64,000 bases of DNA from Achatina immaculata (Eukaryota > Mollusca > Gastropoda > Stylommatophora > Achatinidae). Positions 1 through 9,060 of the stretch are shown here, one piece after another. The DNA is taken from assembly GCA_009760885.1 (NCBI GenBank), contig CM019700.1:3318993-3382992 (forward strand), written 5' to 3'. Numbering within the stretch: position 1 is the first letter of the stretch; each line of letters starts with the position of its first letter. The notes below the pieces were generated by a model. The model was not told the origin of the DNA, searched no databases, and was given only the letters and a program-made list of their open reading frames with translations. The position numbers were made by a program, and so were the translations under genes.

Positions 1-119
1 AGAAAGGATGTTGAGCAATAGAGGGCTCACCTGGGCAAGAGCAAAAAAAAAAAAAAGGCGAAGGACAGGCATTTGTGGAAAACCCTTGCGGAAGCCCCAT
101 GTGCCCTGGGCACTTAAGG

Positions 120-153
<34 letters not shown>
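1..153 (+). mobile_element. LINE family B, 3' end fragment with (GA)n tail
   Basis: The sequence matches the 3' ends of the family B fragments at 28976-29153, 29827-30004, 56390-56690 and 58130-58425. Read on this strand it encodes the end of a non-LTR retrotransposon ORF (a segment like RGLTWARAEKKAKDRH), here broken by an A-run near 46-56. It stops at a TAA near 115 and is followed by a GA microsatellite at 123-152. The same GA tail follows the other copies, so the microsatellite was probably carried or seeded by the element. The left end is cut by the window edge. Confidence 0.75.
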
Positions 154-154
<1 letters not shown>

Positions 155-211
155 GTGTAAGTAAAACCCCATATTTCCATTTCTTTTTCCGTCAAACTTG
201 ACTAGTAGCAG

Positions 212-443
212 TTAACTCTTTCGCCCCTGAATTATTTTCCCTGCTGTTCAAGAATAAATTTTAAAGAGATTTTTCGACAGAAAGTAACTAGAAGGAAGTT
301 ACTCGATAATTTAAAAAACGTCGTTTGGATTAGATATAAGCTACTTCTAATTTTATTTAGAATTTGCCTGCGTATCTTTCCTGATCACTGACTTGCTTCG
401 GCACGCAATCTCTGCCAGCGCTGGTTTGGAGAAAAAGAGTTAA
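212..443. mobile_element. Candidate piggyBac-like MITE with TTAA target duplication
   Basis: A 224 bp segment is bounded on both sides by TTAA (212-215 and 440-443). The left end reads CTCTTTCGCCCC inward and the reverse complement of the right end reads CTCTTTTTCTCC, an imperfect terminal inverted repeat. TTAA target duplication and C-rich short termini are typical of piggyBac elements. A second occurrence of the same end lies at 5379-5412. There is no coding capacity, so it would be non-autonomous. The match is short and could be partly chance. Confidence 0.4.
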
Positions 444-630
444 TGCTGTTAATAATAACTGTTAGAATTGCCATGTGAGATTATTATCATAATGGGCAGC
501 GTTACTGTATTAAAACTAGCATGGGGTAAAATATCAGAAGAAACAATTTTACTAGAGCACCGTAGAATTCCTTGTAGCCGTGGCTGGAAATAGAAAGCCG
601 GTACACAGAACTTTAATGTAAAAAAAAAAA

Positions 631-1171
631 ATGAATATGATTCACTTCGCCAGATCTAACTTTAATATAAGAAATGAACATGATTCACTTCGCCAGATCT
701 AACTTTAATATAAGAAATGAACATGATTCACTTCATCAGATCTAACTTTAATATAAGAAATGAACATTATTCACTTCGCCAGATCTAAGTTTAATATAAG
801 AAATGATCATGATTCACTTCATCAGATCTAACTTTAATATAAGAAATGAACATTATTCACTTCGCCAGATCTAAGTTTAATATAAGAAATGATCATGATT
901 CACTTCATCAGATCTAACTTTAATATAAGAAATGAACATTATTCACTTCGCCAGATCTAAGTTTAATATAAGAAATGATCATGATTCACTTTATCAGATC
1001 TAACTTTAATATAAGAAATGAACATGATTCACTTTATCAGATTTAACTTTAATATAAGAAATGAACATGATTCACTTTATCAGATCTAAGTTTAATATAA
1101 GAAATGAACATGATTCACTTTATCAGATCTAAGTTTAATATAAGAAATGAACATGATTCACTTTATCAGAT
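631..1171. repeat. Minisatellite, 43 bp unit, about 12.5 copies
   Basis: Tandem copies of a 43 bp AT-rich unit containing ATGATTCACTTCGCCAGATC and CTAACTTTAATATAAGAA. Variants (CGCC versus TATC or CATC; AACATG versus AACATT and ATCATG) alternate in the middle of the array, suggesting a dimeric 86 bp higher-order step between about 720 and 990. No coding potential. Confidence 0.95.
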
Positions 1172-1189
1172 CCAGTTTGAACAGTTCAT

Positions 1190-1480
1190 TTTGGCAATCA
1201 GCGACCCACAACTGACATGCCGGGGTTAGGGTTGGCGAACCATAGCTGACCAAGACCCTGTCCCACCTCTTCGTAGGTACCCTCCATTAACAGGCCTAGC
1301 CTGGTTAAAGAGGCAGAGATCGCCATAGTCCTCATGGTAGTGGAGTCTGCTAAAAAAGAATTGCACAACACCCCCCCCCCTTTTTTTTATCTGTATTCAG
1401 GGACAAAAAAAAAATAGCTGCCATAACCCGGTCCCACGCAGACACCATGCTGTGCTTCAATACTTTCACAGAGAACACCA
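1190..1480 (+). repeat. Interspersed repeat headed by GGGTTGGCAATCAGC-type motif
   Basis: This stretch aligns by eye to 27660-27910: both begin with a GTTAGGGTTGGC word, continue with a 'gatcgccata/gatcgccaca ... tggtggagtc' block and a poly-A-rich 'ataactgcca' type segment, and end in 'gaacaccag'. It is therefore a dispersed element of roughly 250 bp of unknown class. The reverse-complement head motif also appears at 31716-31770 and 33358-33440. It contains poly-C/poly-T at 1371-1388. Confidence 0.6.
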
Positions 1481-1495
1481 GCAAGTAGTTACAAG

Positions 1496-1548
1496 ACAGA
1501 CAAGACGAGACGAGACAAGACAAGACAATACAAGACAAGACAAGACAC
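1496..1548. repeat. Pentanucleotide microsatellite (GACAA/GACGA)n
   Basis: About ten imperfect GACAA/GACGA units in a row. Confidence 0.9.
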
Positions 1549-1807
1549 TGTTTCAGCTGAAAAAATTAGACTGCACAGACCACTGAGCCACATGTGCGGG
1601 CCGAACCTGCCCCGCCCCGACAAGAAAGCCCGCGCTGGAAGAGAGCAAGGGCCTCAGAGCATCGTGCTCTAAGATGTGACTTACAAATGGCAGATGTACG
1701 CGACCTGGCACGGCCGAGACGTCACGAGTTTCAGGCACAATCTCCATGGATGTCATCAGAACTTGGAGAAACTTGTGACCATCCGACATGACGGAAGAAC
1801 GAAGGCT

Positions 1808-2035
1808 GGAACCTTATTTTTTTCTATTCAATCTTTTGCATGTCCCTTGCGGAACTTTGCCTCCCAAACATCACTCCTGTAAGCTTCTCGATTGTGAGCA
1901 AGATAGCCTGCTGCTGCTGCATCCATTTGCAGATCATCAACGATGTCTTGCAGCCATCTTCGTTTTGGTCTTCCTCTTTTTCTTTTTCCCATTATGTATC
2001 CTTCCAATACGGTCTTCTCTAAATTATTTTAGAAG
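1808..2035 (-). mobile_element. LINE family A, 3' end fragment
   Basis: The reverse strand matches the last roughly 70 codons of the family A RT ORF seen at 24611-25846 and 54220-54810: a GKRKRGRPRRRWLQ-type basic segment followed by the 'HLAHNREAYRSAV' region and a terminal 'KFRKGHAN'. The reading frame is degraded here. It is a dead 5'-truncated copy. Confidence 0.75.
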
Positions 2036-2154
2036 CAGGATAAATGAGCAGACAGGGCTTTCTCACATTCTACTCTCTCTGTATCTGTCAACATGTATTT
2101 TGACATAATCGTTCAATATCATTATGACATCAGTAATGACCTTTTGTTAAGAGA

Positions 2155-2440
2155 GACAGATATGGCATCACTGTCGACAGTGATTGAAAAGAGAAGGTGG
2201 CAGCTGACTGGCCACATTAAGAGAATGACAGACAAATCCTTCCCACAGACAGCTTCGATGTGGACACCACAGGGCAAAAGAAGCATGGGACGACACAAAG
2301 AGATCTGGAGACGTACAGCAGAGAGAAAGCAGGTAAACAAAGGACTGGCATGATAGACAGACAAGAAGATGTTGAAGGATCGACAAAAGTGGAAATCCCA
2401 TGCTAGCAGCAGCGCCTGTGCATCTTGGGTGCTTACTGGG
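2155..2440 (+). mobile_element. LINE family B-like C-terminal fragment
   Basis: The frame starting at 2093 contains RRWQLTGHIKRMTDKSFPQ followed by TPQGKRSMGRHKEIWRRT. This is the usual C-terminal 'W-x-GH-hydrophobic-R ... GR-x-K-x-WRR' signature seen beyond the RT domain in many animal non-LTR retrotransposons. It resembles the family B tail at 56332-56679 (reverse) but is more diverged, and ends in a purine-rich microsatellite at 2443-2535. Confidence 0.7.
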
Positions 2441-2442
2441 AC

Positions 2443-2445
2443 GAC

Positions 2446-2528
<83 letters not shown>

Positions 2529-2535
2529 GAGAGAT
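2443..2535. repeat. Microsatellite (GA)n with interspersed A, about 93 bp
   Basis: GAGAGA and GAGAAAGAGA runs following a LINE C-terminal fragment. It generates long low-complexity reading frames on both strands that are not genes. Confidence 0.95.
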
Positions 2536-2559
2536 CACTAGTAGTACATACATAACAGC

Positions 2560-3445
2560 CTATATGATGTTTAATGATGGAAATGGATGGAATGAAAAAT
2601 GACACCAAAAAAAAAACGATGATATGGCGGCAGGTTTCCCTGCCATATGGCACTCCAGCACATTAGCTAAACCAGCATCCCAACCAGGGAACATTAACAA
2701 GACAATTCTGCAGAATCCTACGAAGTTGACAACAACCCACTCTAACACAACCACCCTGCCTGCCCACATTCAGACCCCCCTCCCCCTTTCCCACCAAGTC
2801 CCCTGATCCTTCTAGAACCCTCTGGAAAGTTGACATCGGAAGTCCAAAAGTGACTTGAGCCAAGGGCGCTAAATGCCCCCAAGATAAAATATGCACGATT
2901 GTCTCCCATGCTGCCTATAACCAAGACTGATAAAACAGAAGAAGAAATAGAGCGAGAAAGATCAACAACTACAAACTTCATTAATTCGAACATATAATAA
3001 GAAGGCTTTATTATCAGCACATAATTACAACAAGAACAAACGATATGACACATCATAATGTAAAAAAAAAACAAGTTTCATAATCATTGTCTTCTTGCGC
3101 AGAAAAAAAAATAAGACAAATATTGTGTTTCAGTAAATAAATGCTTCCTTTTTTAATCTAGAAAATGAAACAATTGATGAACACATGAAGATCTTATTTC
3201 AAGAAAAATAAACAACTGGATAAAAAAATATTATCCAAGCACTGAAACAGGACTTTCACTATCAAAGTTTTGTTAAGAAACACATTTGAGTAATGTTCAT
3301 TTCGAGCACGTGCTTCATGTAATTTCCGCTGTAACCATGGACGCCTGCTGGACGCAAATATTTGCTCGCCATTAATTACGCACAAGGATATTGTTTTCTT
3401 AATGTACTCGGAAGAATTTCTAAAATATTTTATCTTGTATCAAGG
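2560..3445. other. No recognisable gene
   Basis: AT-rich sequence with poly-A runs and a C-rich patch near 2770-2800. Short open frames on both strands show no recognisable domain, and no repeat of another part of the window was seen. Confidence 0.5.
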
Positions 3446-3450
3446 CTAGG

Positions 3451-3452
3451 GT

Positions 3453-3519
<67 letters not shown>
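3451..3519. repeat. (GA)n microsatellite
   Basis: Nearly pure GA dinucleotides with one GG interruption near 3474. Confidence 0.95.
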
Positions 3520-3520
<1 letters not shown>

Positions 3521-3529
3521 TGTAATGAT

Positions 3530-3990
3530 TTTACGTCAAAAGATTTTCTTTCTCTGTGAGCAAGCTGTCATGGCGATTGATCAGCGAGGAGTGTTTTGTT
3601 CTGTGTAGGGGGTACTACTTTTTTTTAGCGGAATGTTTAAACCGAGGGCTGAGAACTAAGCGATTTTAATGCTGCAACGAATGTGAACTTGTACTTAATT
3701 ATCATGAGAATGCCTGTGACAGCCAGCTCCTGAAAGTACTTTGTTTCTATCTTGGCCAGGGCTTCTCAGCCCCTAACTGTTCACGGCTCCTCCCCCCCCC
3801 CCCTTCTTTTTTATGGATTACAATTTTCTATATATTCAACACTCAAATCTCTTTCATTGAGAAAGATAATTTATGTCTTTCAGTCAGGACCCTCAGAAAA
3901 TCGATGTAGCCCCTTGTGGGGACATAAGGTTCCCACTGACAAGCAGTGGATATAGCTGGATTGTTCTCTCAGTACTGTACAAGATGCTGC
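3530..3990. other. No recognisable gene
   Basis: Unique-looking AT-rich sequence with a poly-C tract near 3795-3803. No coding signal, RNA gene or repeat was recognised. Confidence 0.5.
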
Positions 3991-3991
3991 A

Positions 3992-4178
3992 AAAATTGTG
4001 ATATATTATTAATATCACATTTGCTTCGCAAAATATTTCAATATGTAGATCAGTGTTTCCCAACCTTTTTTTTTTTTTTTTTTTGATCATGCATAAGCCC
4101 CACGTTGAGAAACACTGATCTACATATTGAAATATTTTGCGAAACAAATGTGATATTAATAATATATCACAATTTTCT
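3992..4178. repeat. Large near-perfect inverted repeat with hAT-like core
   Basis: Left arm (about 3992-4059) and right arm (about 4108-4178) are reverse complements over nearly 70 bp with about one mismatch (TTGCTTCGC versus GCGAAACAA). The loop holds a T-run at 4066-4084. The inner ends of the arms read CAGTGTTTCCCAACC and TTGAGAAACACTG, close to the termini of hAT-superfamily DNA transposons. It may be a MITE or an inverted duplication around a tiny hAT remnant. Transcribed, it would fold into a long hairpin. Confidence 0.8.
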
Positions 4179-4179
4179 A

Positions 4180-5130
4180 GACGTACCCACTGATATTCAG
4201 CGTGTTTGGAATACGTCGGAGAACATATAAATCCTTTCACAAATGTTTAAAAAATTCTTATCATAGATATGGAGGCTTAAACTCTGACAATGCATAAAAA
4301 AAAAGTCCCGAGACACTTACACACTGTAGCGCGGGTGTGAAGTGTTGGTGCCTTCACAAAGAACCCTCTGGTGGATTTCGTTTTGGGTCATAGTTATTTT
4401 TCCCCTTTGCTCTCTGGTGCATCAACGACTGGTTGATTGCCAGCAGGCATTCTTTGTCATTGTCTCTTTCTCTCATTTCTCAGCCACTTGTCTGCGTCTA
4501 CCTTGTGCTTACCTACGTCTACGCGGACGCATTTTGTGCCCGACTTTCTTGTGAAGAGGATGTCAAAATGGCTAAGCTTTAAAAATATTTTCCCCCCGTT
4601 TATTTTTGTGTGTGTATTTATTGGACGTCTTGTGTATGTGTGTGTGTGTGTGTGTGTGATTCCTAACAAAGCAATTTGCTGAAATATTGATGTACATATG
4701 TTCTTCATTTACACAGGTTCGTCTTACTTTCTGCCACTCCCGTTTCTTGCCTACTCTCCTGTCTTCTTGTAGAGTTGAACCTTGCGCATCTGGCCATGTT
4801 TATTACTAGAACCAGTTTTTACAGAGCTGGTTATTTCTCTTCTCTTTCACGTTTCTAAACTGTAAGACTGCGGTACAGGGGGCCAGCACCTGCTCTCGTT
4901 GTTTTTACTTTCCCAGAGAAACCCCCAGTGCGTATTTCTTGGGGGTGGGGTGGGGGCCACTGTTACGAAACAAAAACATCTTTCTTTGTAGATGAAGTCT
5001 ACTTCCTCAGCTGCCTCCTAAAGCAGTTTTTATTTAAAGCATTAACCTCCATCAGGTTCAGCGAACTCTTCCACGAGAGAGAACAAGAGCGAGAACTCGC
5101 ATTTCCTGCATGCTCTTAACAACGAGCAGA
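4180..5130. other. No recognisable gene; one (TG)n microsatellite
   Basis: Contains a short TG microsatellite at 4636-4659 and a G-rich patch near 4940-4957. Open frames near 4342-4682 have no recognised domain, biased codons or splice context. Confidence 0.5.
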
Positions 5131-5133
5131 GCT

Positions 5134-5217
5134 ACAGGCCCGGAAGAGTTACCGCGCCTTTGAACGCCCCTTAAAACAGCGGGGGGTGGAAGGGGGAGGC
5201 TTAACTGCCGGGCCTGT
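5134..5217. repeat. Short inverted repeat ACAGGCCCGG / CCGGGCCTGT
   Basis: A perfect 10 bp inverted repeat at 5134-5143 and 5208-5217 encloses a GC-rich 64 bp segment unlike the AT-rich surroundings. It could be a MITE remnant or simply a stem-loop. Confidence 0.5.
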
Positions 5218-5378
5218 GATGAGAATTATGAGATAGCCCCTACCAGGAAGTTAGATTTAAGCTCAAAACAAGTATTCTGGCACGCCATTTACAACTTCCT
5301 GTCATTAATGAGGCGCTATTTCTGACCACGCGAACTGTGTGGCTCTCAGCGAGATAGCTAAAATCTTGACATTCAACT

Positions 5379-5412
5379 TTAACTCTTTCACCCCAAAAAC
5401 AGTGCTGGTAGA
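5379..5412. mobile_element. Solo piggyBac-like terminus
   Basis: TTAA followed by CTCTTTCACCCCAAAAACAG and GTGCTGG resembles the reverse complement of the right end of the candidate MITE at 212-443 over about 30 bases. It directly abuts the LINE family C fragment, whose coding sequence begins within a few bases. Confidence 0.4.
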
Positions 5413-5850
5413 CCTAAAATGCTGTATTGAACCTATCTTGTTATATGGAAGTGAATCATGGACAATAGGCAGGTCTGCACAAAAGTCATCGGAAGCAGCA
5501 GAAATGTGGTTTATTAGAAGAATGTTGCGAATCCCCTGGACAGCAAAAATAACTATTGAAGAATGTCTGAGAAGAGCTGGAGAGACAAAAAAATCTTGTC
5601 AAAAAGATAAGAGAGAGAGACAATGTACTTTCATAAGACATGCAATGAGAAGAGGGGACATTCAAAATATTATAACAACAGGAAAAATAGAAGCAAGAAG
5701 ATCAAGAGGAAGACCAAGAGAAATGATACTGGACAGTCTGACGGGATGGTGTGAGAGGAGATCACAAACTGAACTGATGGCCTGCATGAAGGATCGCGTA
5801 CTCTGGAGGAGCATAATAGCCAACGCCAGTCGGCACGGCACCTGATAATG
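5395..5850 (+). mobile_element. LINE family C, C-terminal part of RT ORF
   Basis: An uninterrupted frame (open from 5339 to the stop at 5843-5845) encodes the region downstream of the RT catalytic site. It contains CCIEPILLYGSESWT, then EMWFIRRMLRIPWTAK, the basic GRPRE-type motif and a C-terminal VLWRSIIANASRHGT. The same protein segment is present on the reverse strand at 50885-51480 and 52793-53388 (CYIEPILFYGCEAW, EMWFIRRMLKVPWTAK). RT catalytic motifs are missing, so this is a 5'-truncated dead copy. The first 14 or so codons of the open frame are not from the element. Confidence 0.85.
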
Positions 5851-6146
5851 ATGAAGATAAGTGTTGGTAGATCTTGCACACTTATACAAATCAATGCTAA
5901 AAGTATTTAGTCAGTGTAAATAAAATCGAAAGTAGCACATGTCTAACCCAACCTATTTTATTTATTTGTTTTTTTTTTTAAATTATGGAGTAACTTCCTT
6001 TCAGTTTCTTTCTTCCAAAATTCCTCATCAAAATTTCTTCTGACAGAGTATGGAAGTTAACTCACGAGTGAGGCCTAATATATGGAGGATATTCTTGTCT
6101 TCTTCTTCGTCGTTTGTTCAGACACTGTTGCCAACCTCTTTTATAA
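5851..6146. other. No recognisable gene
   Basis: AT-rich sequence with T-runs; nothing recognised. Confidence 0.5.
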
Positions 6147-6147
6147 A

Positions 6148-6400
6148 CAATTTTTTTTTATAAATAGGAAACTACCAGGCTTTCCTACGGTAAAGTAAGT
6201 GAACAAATTTTGTAGGATTAGACCTCGAAAAAATAGTAGACAAAGCACTTTAATGAGACGTGAGAGAAAGAAAAAACCACAAGAGAATTACCTAGGATTC
6301 GAACCACGGATTCTTGTAGGACGAGCAGCCGTCTTGCCACGAGAACAGCGTACTAACGAACTGCGCTATCTCGCACCTCCTTATTTATAAAAAAAAATTG
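6148..6400 (-). mobile_element. tRNA-derived SINE within a perfect 19 bp inverted repeat
   Basis: On the reverse strand a tRNA-like head runs from about 6384 down to 6294. It has an A-box-like TAGCGCAGTTCGTTAG and a B-box GGTTCGAATCC (6295-6305), the internal RNA polymerase III promoter of SINEs. It lacks clean cloverleaf pairing, so it is not a functional tRNA gene. A purine-rich body follows (6240-6290) that matches the SINE pair at 38598-38812. The whole element is bracketed by a perfect 19 bp inverted repeat at 6148-6166 and 6382-6400, which is not expected for a SINE. Confidence 0.7.
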
Positions 6401-7000
6401 TCTCTCATAAACGCGGCAATCTGTCTCAGGTTTTCAGCATTATCATAACGCTTCTCTTTCTCTTTAAGGGGGATTGTGGGAAGGGAGGGGGGTGTTCAGC
6501 CATTTGTTATCTGAGTAAGTTGTGTAGCTGGCAACTCTAGAGGATGTGATGTGGTGTTTGTTGCTCTTTGCCGCAGGCACATAGGTCTGTTGTGCCAACA
6601 TTTTGAGCTTCTGGTAGTGATGGTGTCCCAGCCTACAATGTCCTGTTCTCAGTCGGTAGATTATCTCTTGGTCATTTCTTCAGAGTATTCACCTCCAGTT
6701 CTTGCTGCGGGCTGCTGTTTTATCCATTCGTCTTTACATGGCTTTTAGTCGAATATAAGATCTCTCAACGAGTACAAGGGAGGTAAAAAGGTAAAGTTCC
6801 CGTTTCCACGCCATTGAGGCATATTAGGGAACACGGTGTTGGGCCTATATTTTCCATGATCTTCGGCATATGAAAGTGTGTATCGCTTCCTCTCGACGAA
6901 TACAAGAACGGGAAAATTATGGTACAACACTCAGACGCTCCGTGCGCAAGTCTTCTTCAGAGTAGTCAAATGAGTACGTCCACAGAGAGAGGTAAAGTCT
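6401..7000. other. No gene; SINE-body fragment near 6795-6870
   Basis: Mostly unrecognised. The part around 6795-6870 (words CCATTGAGGCATATTAGGG and ACGGTGTTGGGCCTATATTT) resembles the body of the SINE copies at 33545-33610 and 49985-50050. No coding gene seen. Confidence 0.5.
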
Positions 7001-7005
7001 GCATA

Positions 7006-7462
7006 GAAGATTGCTTCTATAGTCTACTCGGGGACAAAGATTGCTTCTATAGTCTACTCGGGAACAGAGATTGCTTCCATAGTCTACTCGGGGACAAAGG
7101 TTGCTTCTATAGTCTACTCGGGAACAGAGATTGCTTCTATAGTCTACTCGGGGACAAAGATTGCTTCTATAGTCTACTCGGGAACAGAGATTGCTTCTAT
7201 AGTCTACTCGAGGACAAAGGTTGCTTCTATAGTCTACTCGGGAACAGAGATTGCTTCTATAGTCTACTCGGGGACAAAGATTGCTTCTATAGTCTACTCG
7301 GGAACAGAGATTGCTTCTATAGTCTACTCGGGGACAAAGATTGCTTCTATAGTCTACTCGGGGACAAAGATTGCTTCTATAGTCTACTCGGGGACAAAGA
7401 TTGCTTCTATAGTCTACTCGGGGACAAAGATTGCTTCTATAGTCTACTCGGGGACAAAGAAA
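7006..7462. repeat. Minisatellite, 30 bp unit, 15 copies, 60 bp higher-order
   Basis: A perfectly phased 30 bp unit (GATTGCTTCTATAGTCTACT plus a 10 bp variable end). In the left two thirds the variable end alternates between GGGGACAAA and GGGAACAGA types, giving a 60 bp dimer; the last five copies are homogeneous GGGGACAAA. Because 30 is a multiple of 3, both strands stay open (repeats of DCFYSLLGDK forward, LCPRVDYRSN reverse). These are not considered genes. Confidence 0.95.
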
Positions 7463-7689
7463 CTCCAAACTAACACGAATAAAAGCAACATCCAGCCATG
7501 TATTTGGGCTGTGAAGTGCTACTGCCTTCACGTGTCTAAGCTACAGCAGCACTAGAGAAGGAGACCAGCAAATGTCCTTGCTGTCTTCACTTCCCCAGAG
7601 AGAACTCGGTACTCACGCGGCTCCGAGGTGAAGGTCGATCTGAGAAATGATCCCCCCTCCCCCACTCCCAAATATGATCTGACACAGTA

Positions 7690-7980
7690 ACTACATTATC
7701 TCAAACAGTAGACACATGTCCTTAAATAGTAAGACACATGTCCTTAAACAGTAGATACACGTCCTTAAACAGTAGACACATGTCCTTAAACAGTAAGATA
7801 CATGACCTTAAACAGTAAGACACATTACCTTAAACAGTAAACATATGACATTAAACAGTAAGACACATGACCATAAACATTAGACATATGACCTTAAACA
7901 GCAGACACATGCCCTTAAACAGTAAACACGTTACCTTAAACAGTAGACATATGACTTTAAACAGTATACATGCAACTCAA
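7690..7980. repeat. Degenerate minisatellite, about 21-22 bp unit
   Basis: About 13 loosely conserved units of the form CCTTAAACAGTAAGACACAT with many substitutions and 1-2 bp length changes. Confidence 0.85.
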
Positions 7981-8039
7981 ACAAGACATATAACCGTATC
8001 ATAGGATACCCCCACAGAGGTATCACACAGCTCACATAT

Positions 8040-8225
8040 AGACTAATTATCAACATTCTCTCAGTATCTAGGATGTAAAGATACAACCCTATCAGTACTT
8101 ATCAACATTCTCCCAATATTTAGGATGTAAAGATACAACCCTATCATTAGTTATCAACATTCTCCTAGTATCTAGGATGTATATGTAAATACAACCCTAT
8201 CAGATGATACCCCCACACATATCAC
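8040..8225. repeat. Degenerate tandem repeat, roughly 55-60 bp unit
   Basis: Three units carrying TATCAACATTCTC, CTAGGATGTA and ATACAACCCTATCA. Related units recur at 8862-9060, so an ancient array has been split by unrelated sequence. Confidence 0.75.
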
Positions 8226-8503
8226 AGAGCTGTCTAGAGTTCATCAACTCTGATGACAGAAGTCGCATGAACCCTGATAACTGATACATCCAGGAATATG
8301 AGACGCCGGAACCACATGGTTTGAACTGGAAATTTCCACTACATTTAACATTCCCCTTCTCCGCAATCATATTTCCTCTGTATTAAGTACTTGCAAGAAA
8401 TATTTCAGAATTACACCTCACTACATTCGAATACACACCCTCTACCCCAATCACAGTCACATATTCCATTCATCCTTCTCTCGGCTAGATTACCACTGTA
8501 TCT

Positions 8504-8536
<33 letters not shown>

Positions 8537-8861
8537 TCTTTCCACGGTCCCCCCCCCCCCCCCCCCCACTTTACAACCTACCTGTCGCACATCGCAAGTC
8601 TCCATTTACCCATTCTCAACACTCTACCACACGCACTCCTGGACTTAGCTTCTTACAAGTCACAGCTAAGTGTTCCATTTATAAAAAAAAACAAAAACAT
8701 TCCTATTCGTTGAATAGCATTCATGTTAATTTATATTTTATCTTATTTCCCTATTTCTTAGTCCTGTATGTTCTTGTATGAATAAGGTGAAAACTTTACT
8801 GTGTTTTCGTTAATTAATGAAGCTGTTCTTACTTTTATTTTAAATAGTTCTAACACTGTGC
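8226..8861. other. No gene; (TC)n and poly-C tracts
   Basis: Contains a TC microsatellite at about 8501-8537 and a C-run at about 8549-8567. The frame at 8391-8648 is an artefact of these tracts. It separates two parts of one degenerate tandem repeat. Confidence 0.6.
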
Positions 8862-9060
8862 CATCAACCATCTATCAACATTTTGTCAGTATCTAGAGCG
8901 CATGTGTAGATACAACCTTATCAGATGATACTCTGGCATATATCACAGAACTGTGACATCAACTATCTATCAACATTTTGTCACTATCTACAGCGTATGT
9001 TTAGATACAACCCTATCAGATGATACTCTCACATAAAAGAACTGTGACACCAACTATCTA
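8862..9060. repeat. Degenerate tandem repeat, related to 8040-8225
   Basis: Two to three units of a related, slightly longer type with TATCAACATTTTGTC, GTAGATACAACC and ATCAGATGATACTC. Confidence 0.7.

Noticed and set aside
2122..2653. Serine/leucine-rich frames of 143 and 161 codons
   Set aside because: They read the GA microsatellite (2443-2535) as SLSLSL and the LINE B-like fragment backwards.
4342..4708. Overlapping frames on both strands around 4342-4708
   Set aside because: No domain, low-complexity TG contribution, and open frames on both strands. No support as exons.
6290..6385. tRNA gene on the reverse strand
   Set aside because: A and B boxes are present, but acceptor and arm pairing is poor and the unit is fused to a dispersed body. 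It is a SINE head. The same holds for 22775-22838, 49885-49958 and 50160-50219.
6917..7531. Long open frames on both strands with 10-residue repeats (LCPRVDYRSN, DCFYSLLGDK)
   Set aside because: They exist only because the 30 bp unit is a multiple of three and lacks stops. Both strands are open, and there is no signal peptide, splice site or non-repeat domain.
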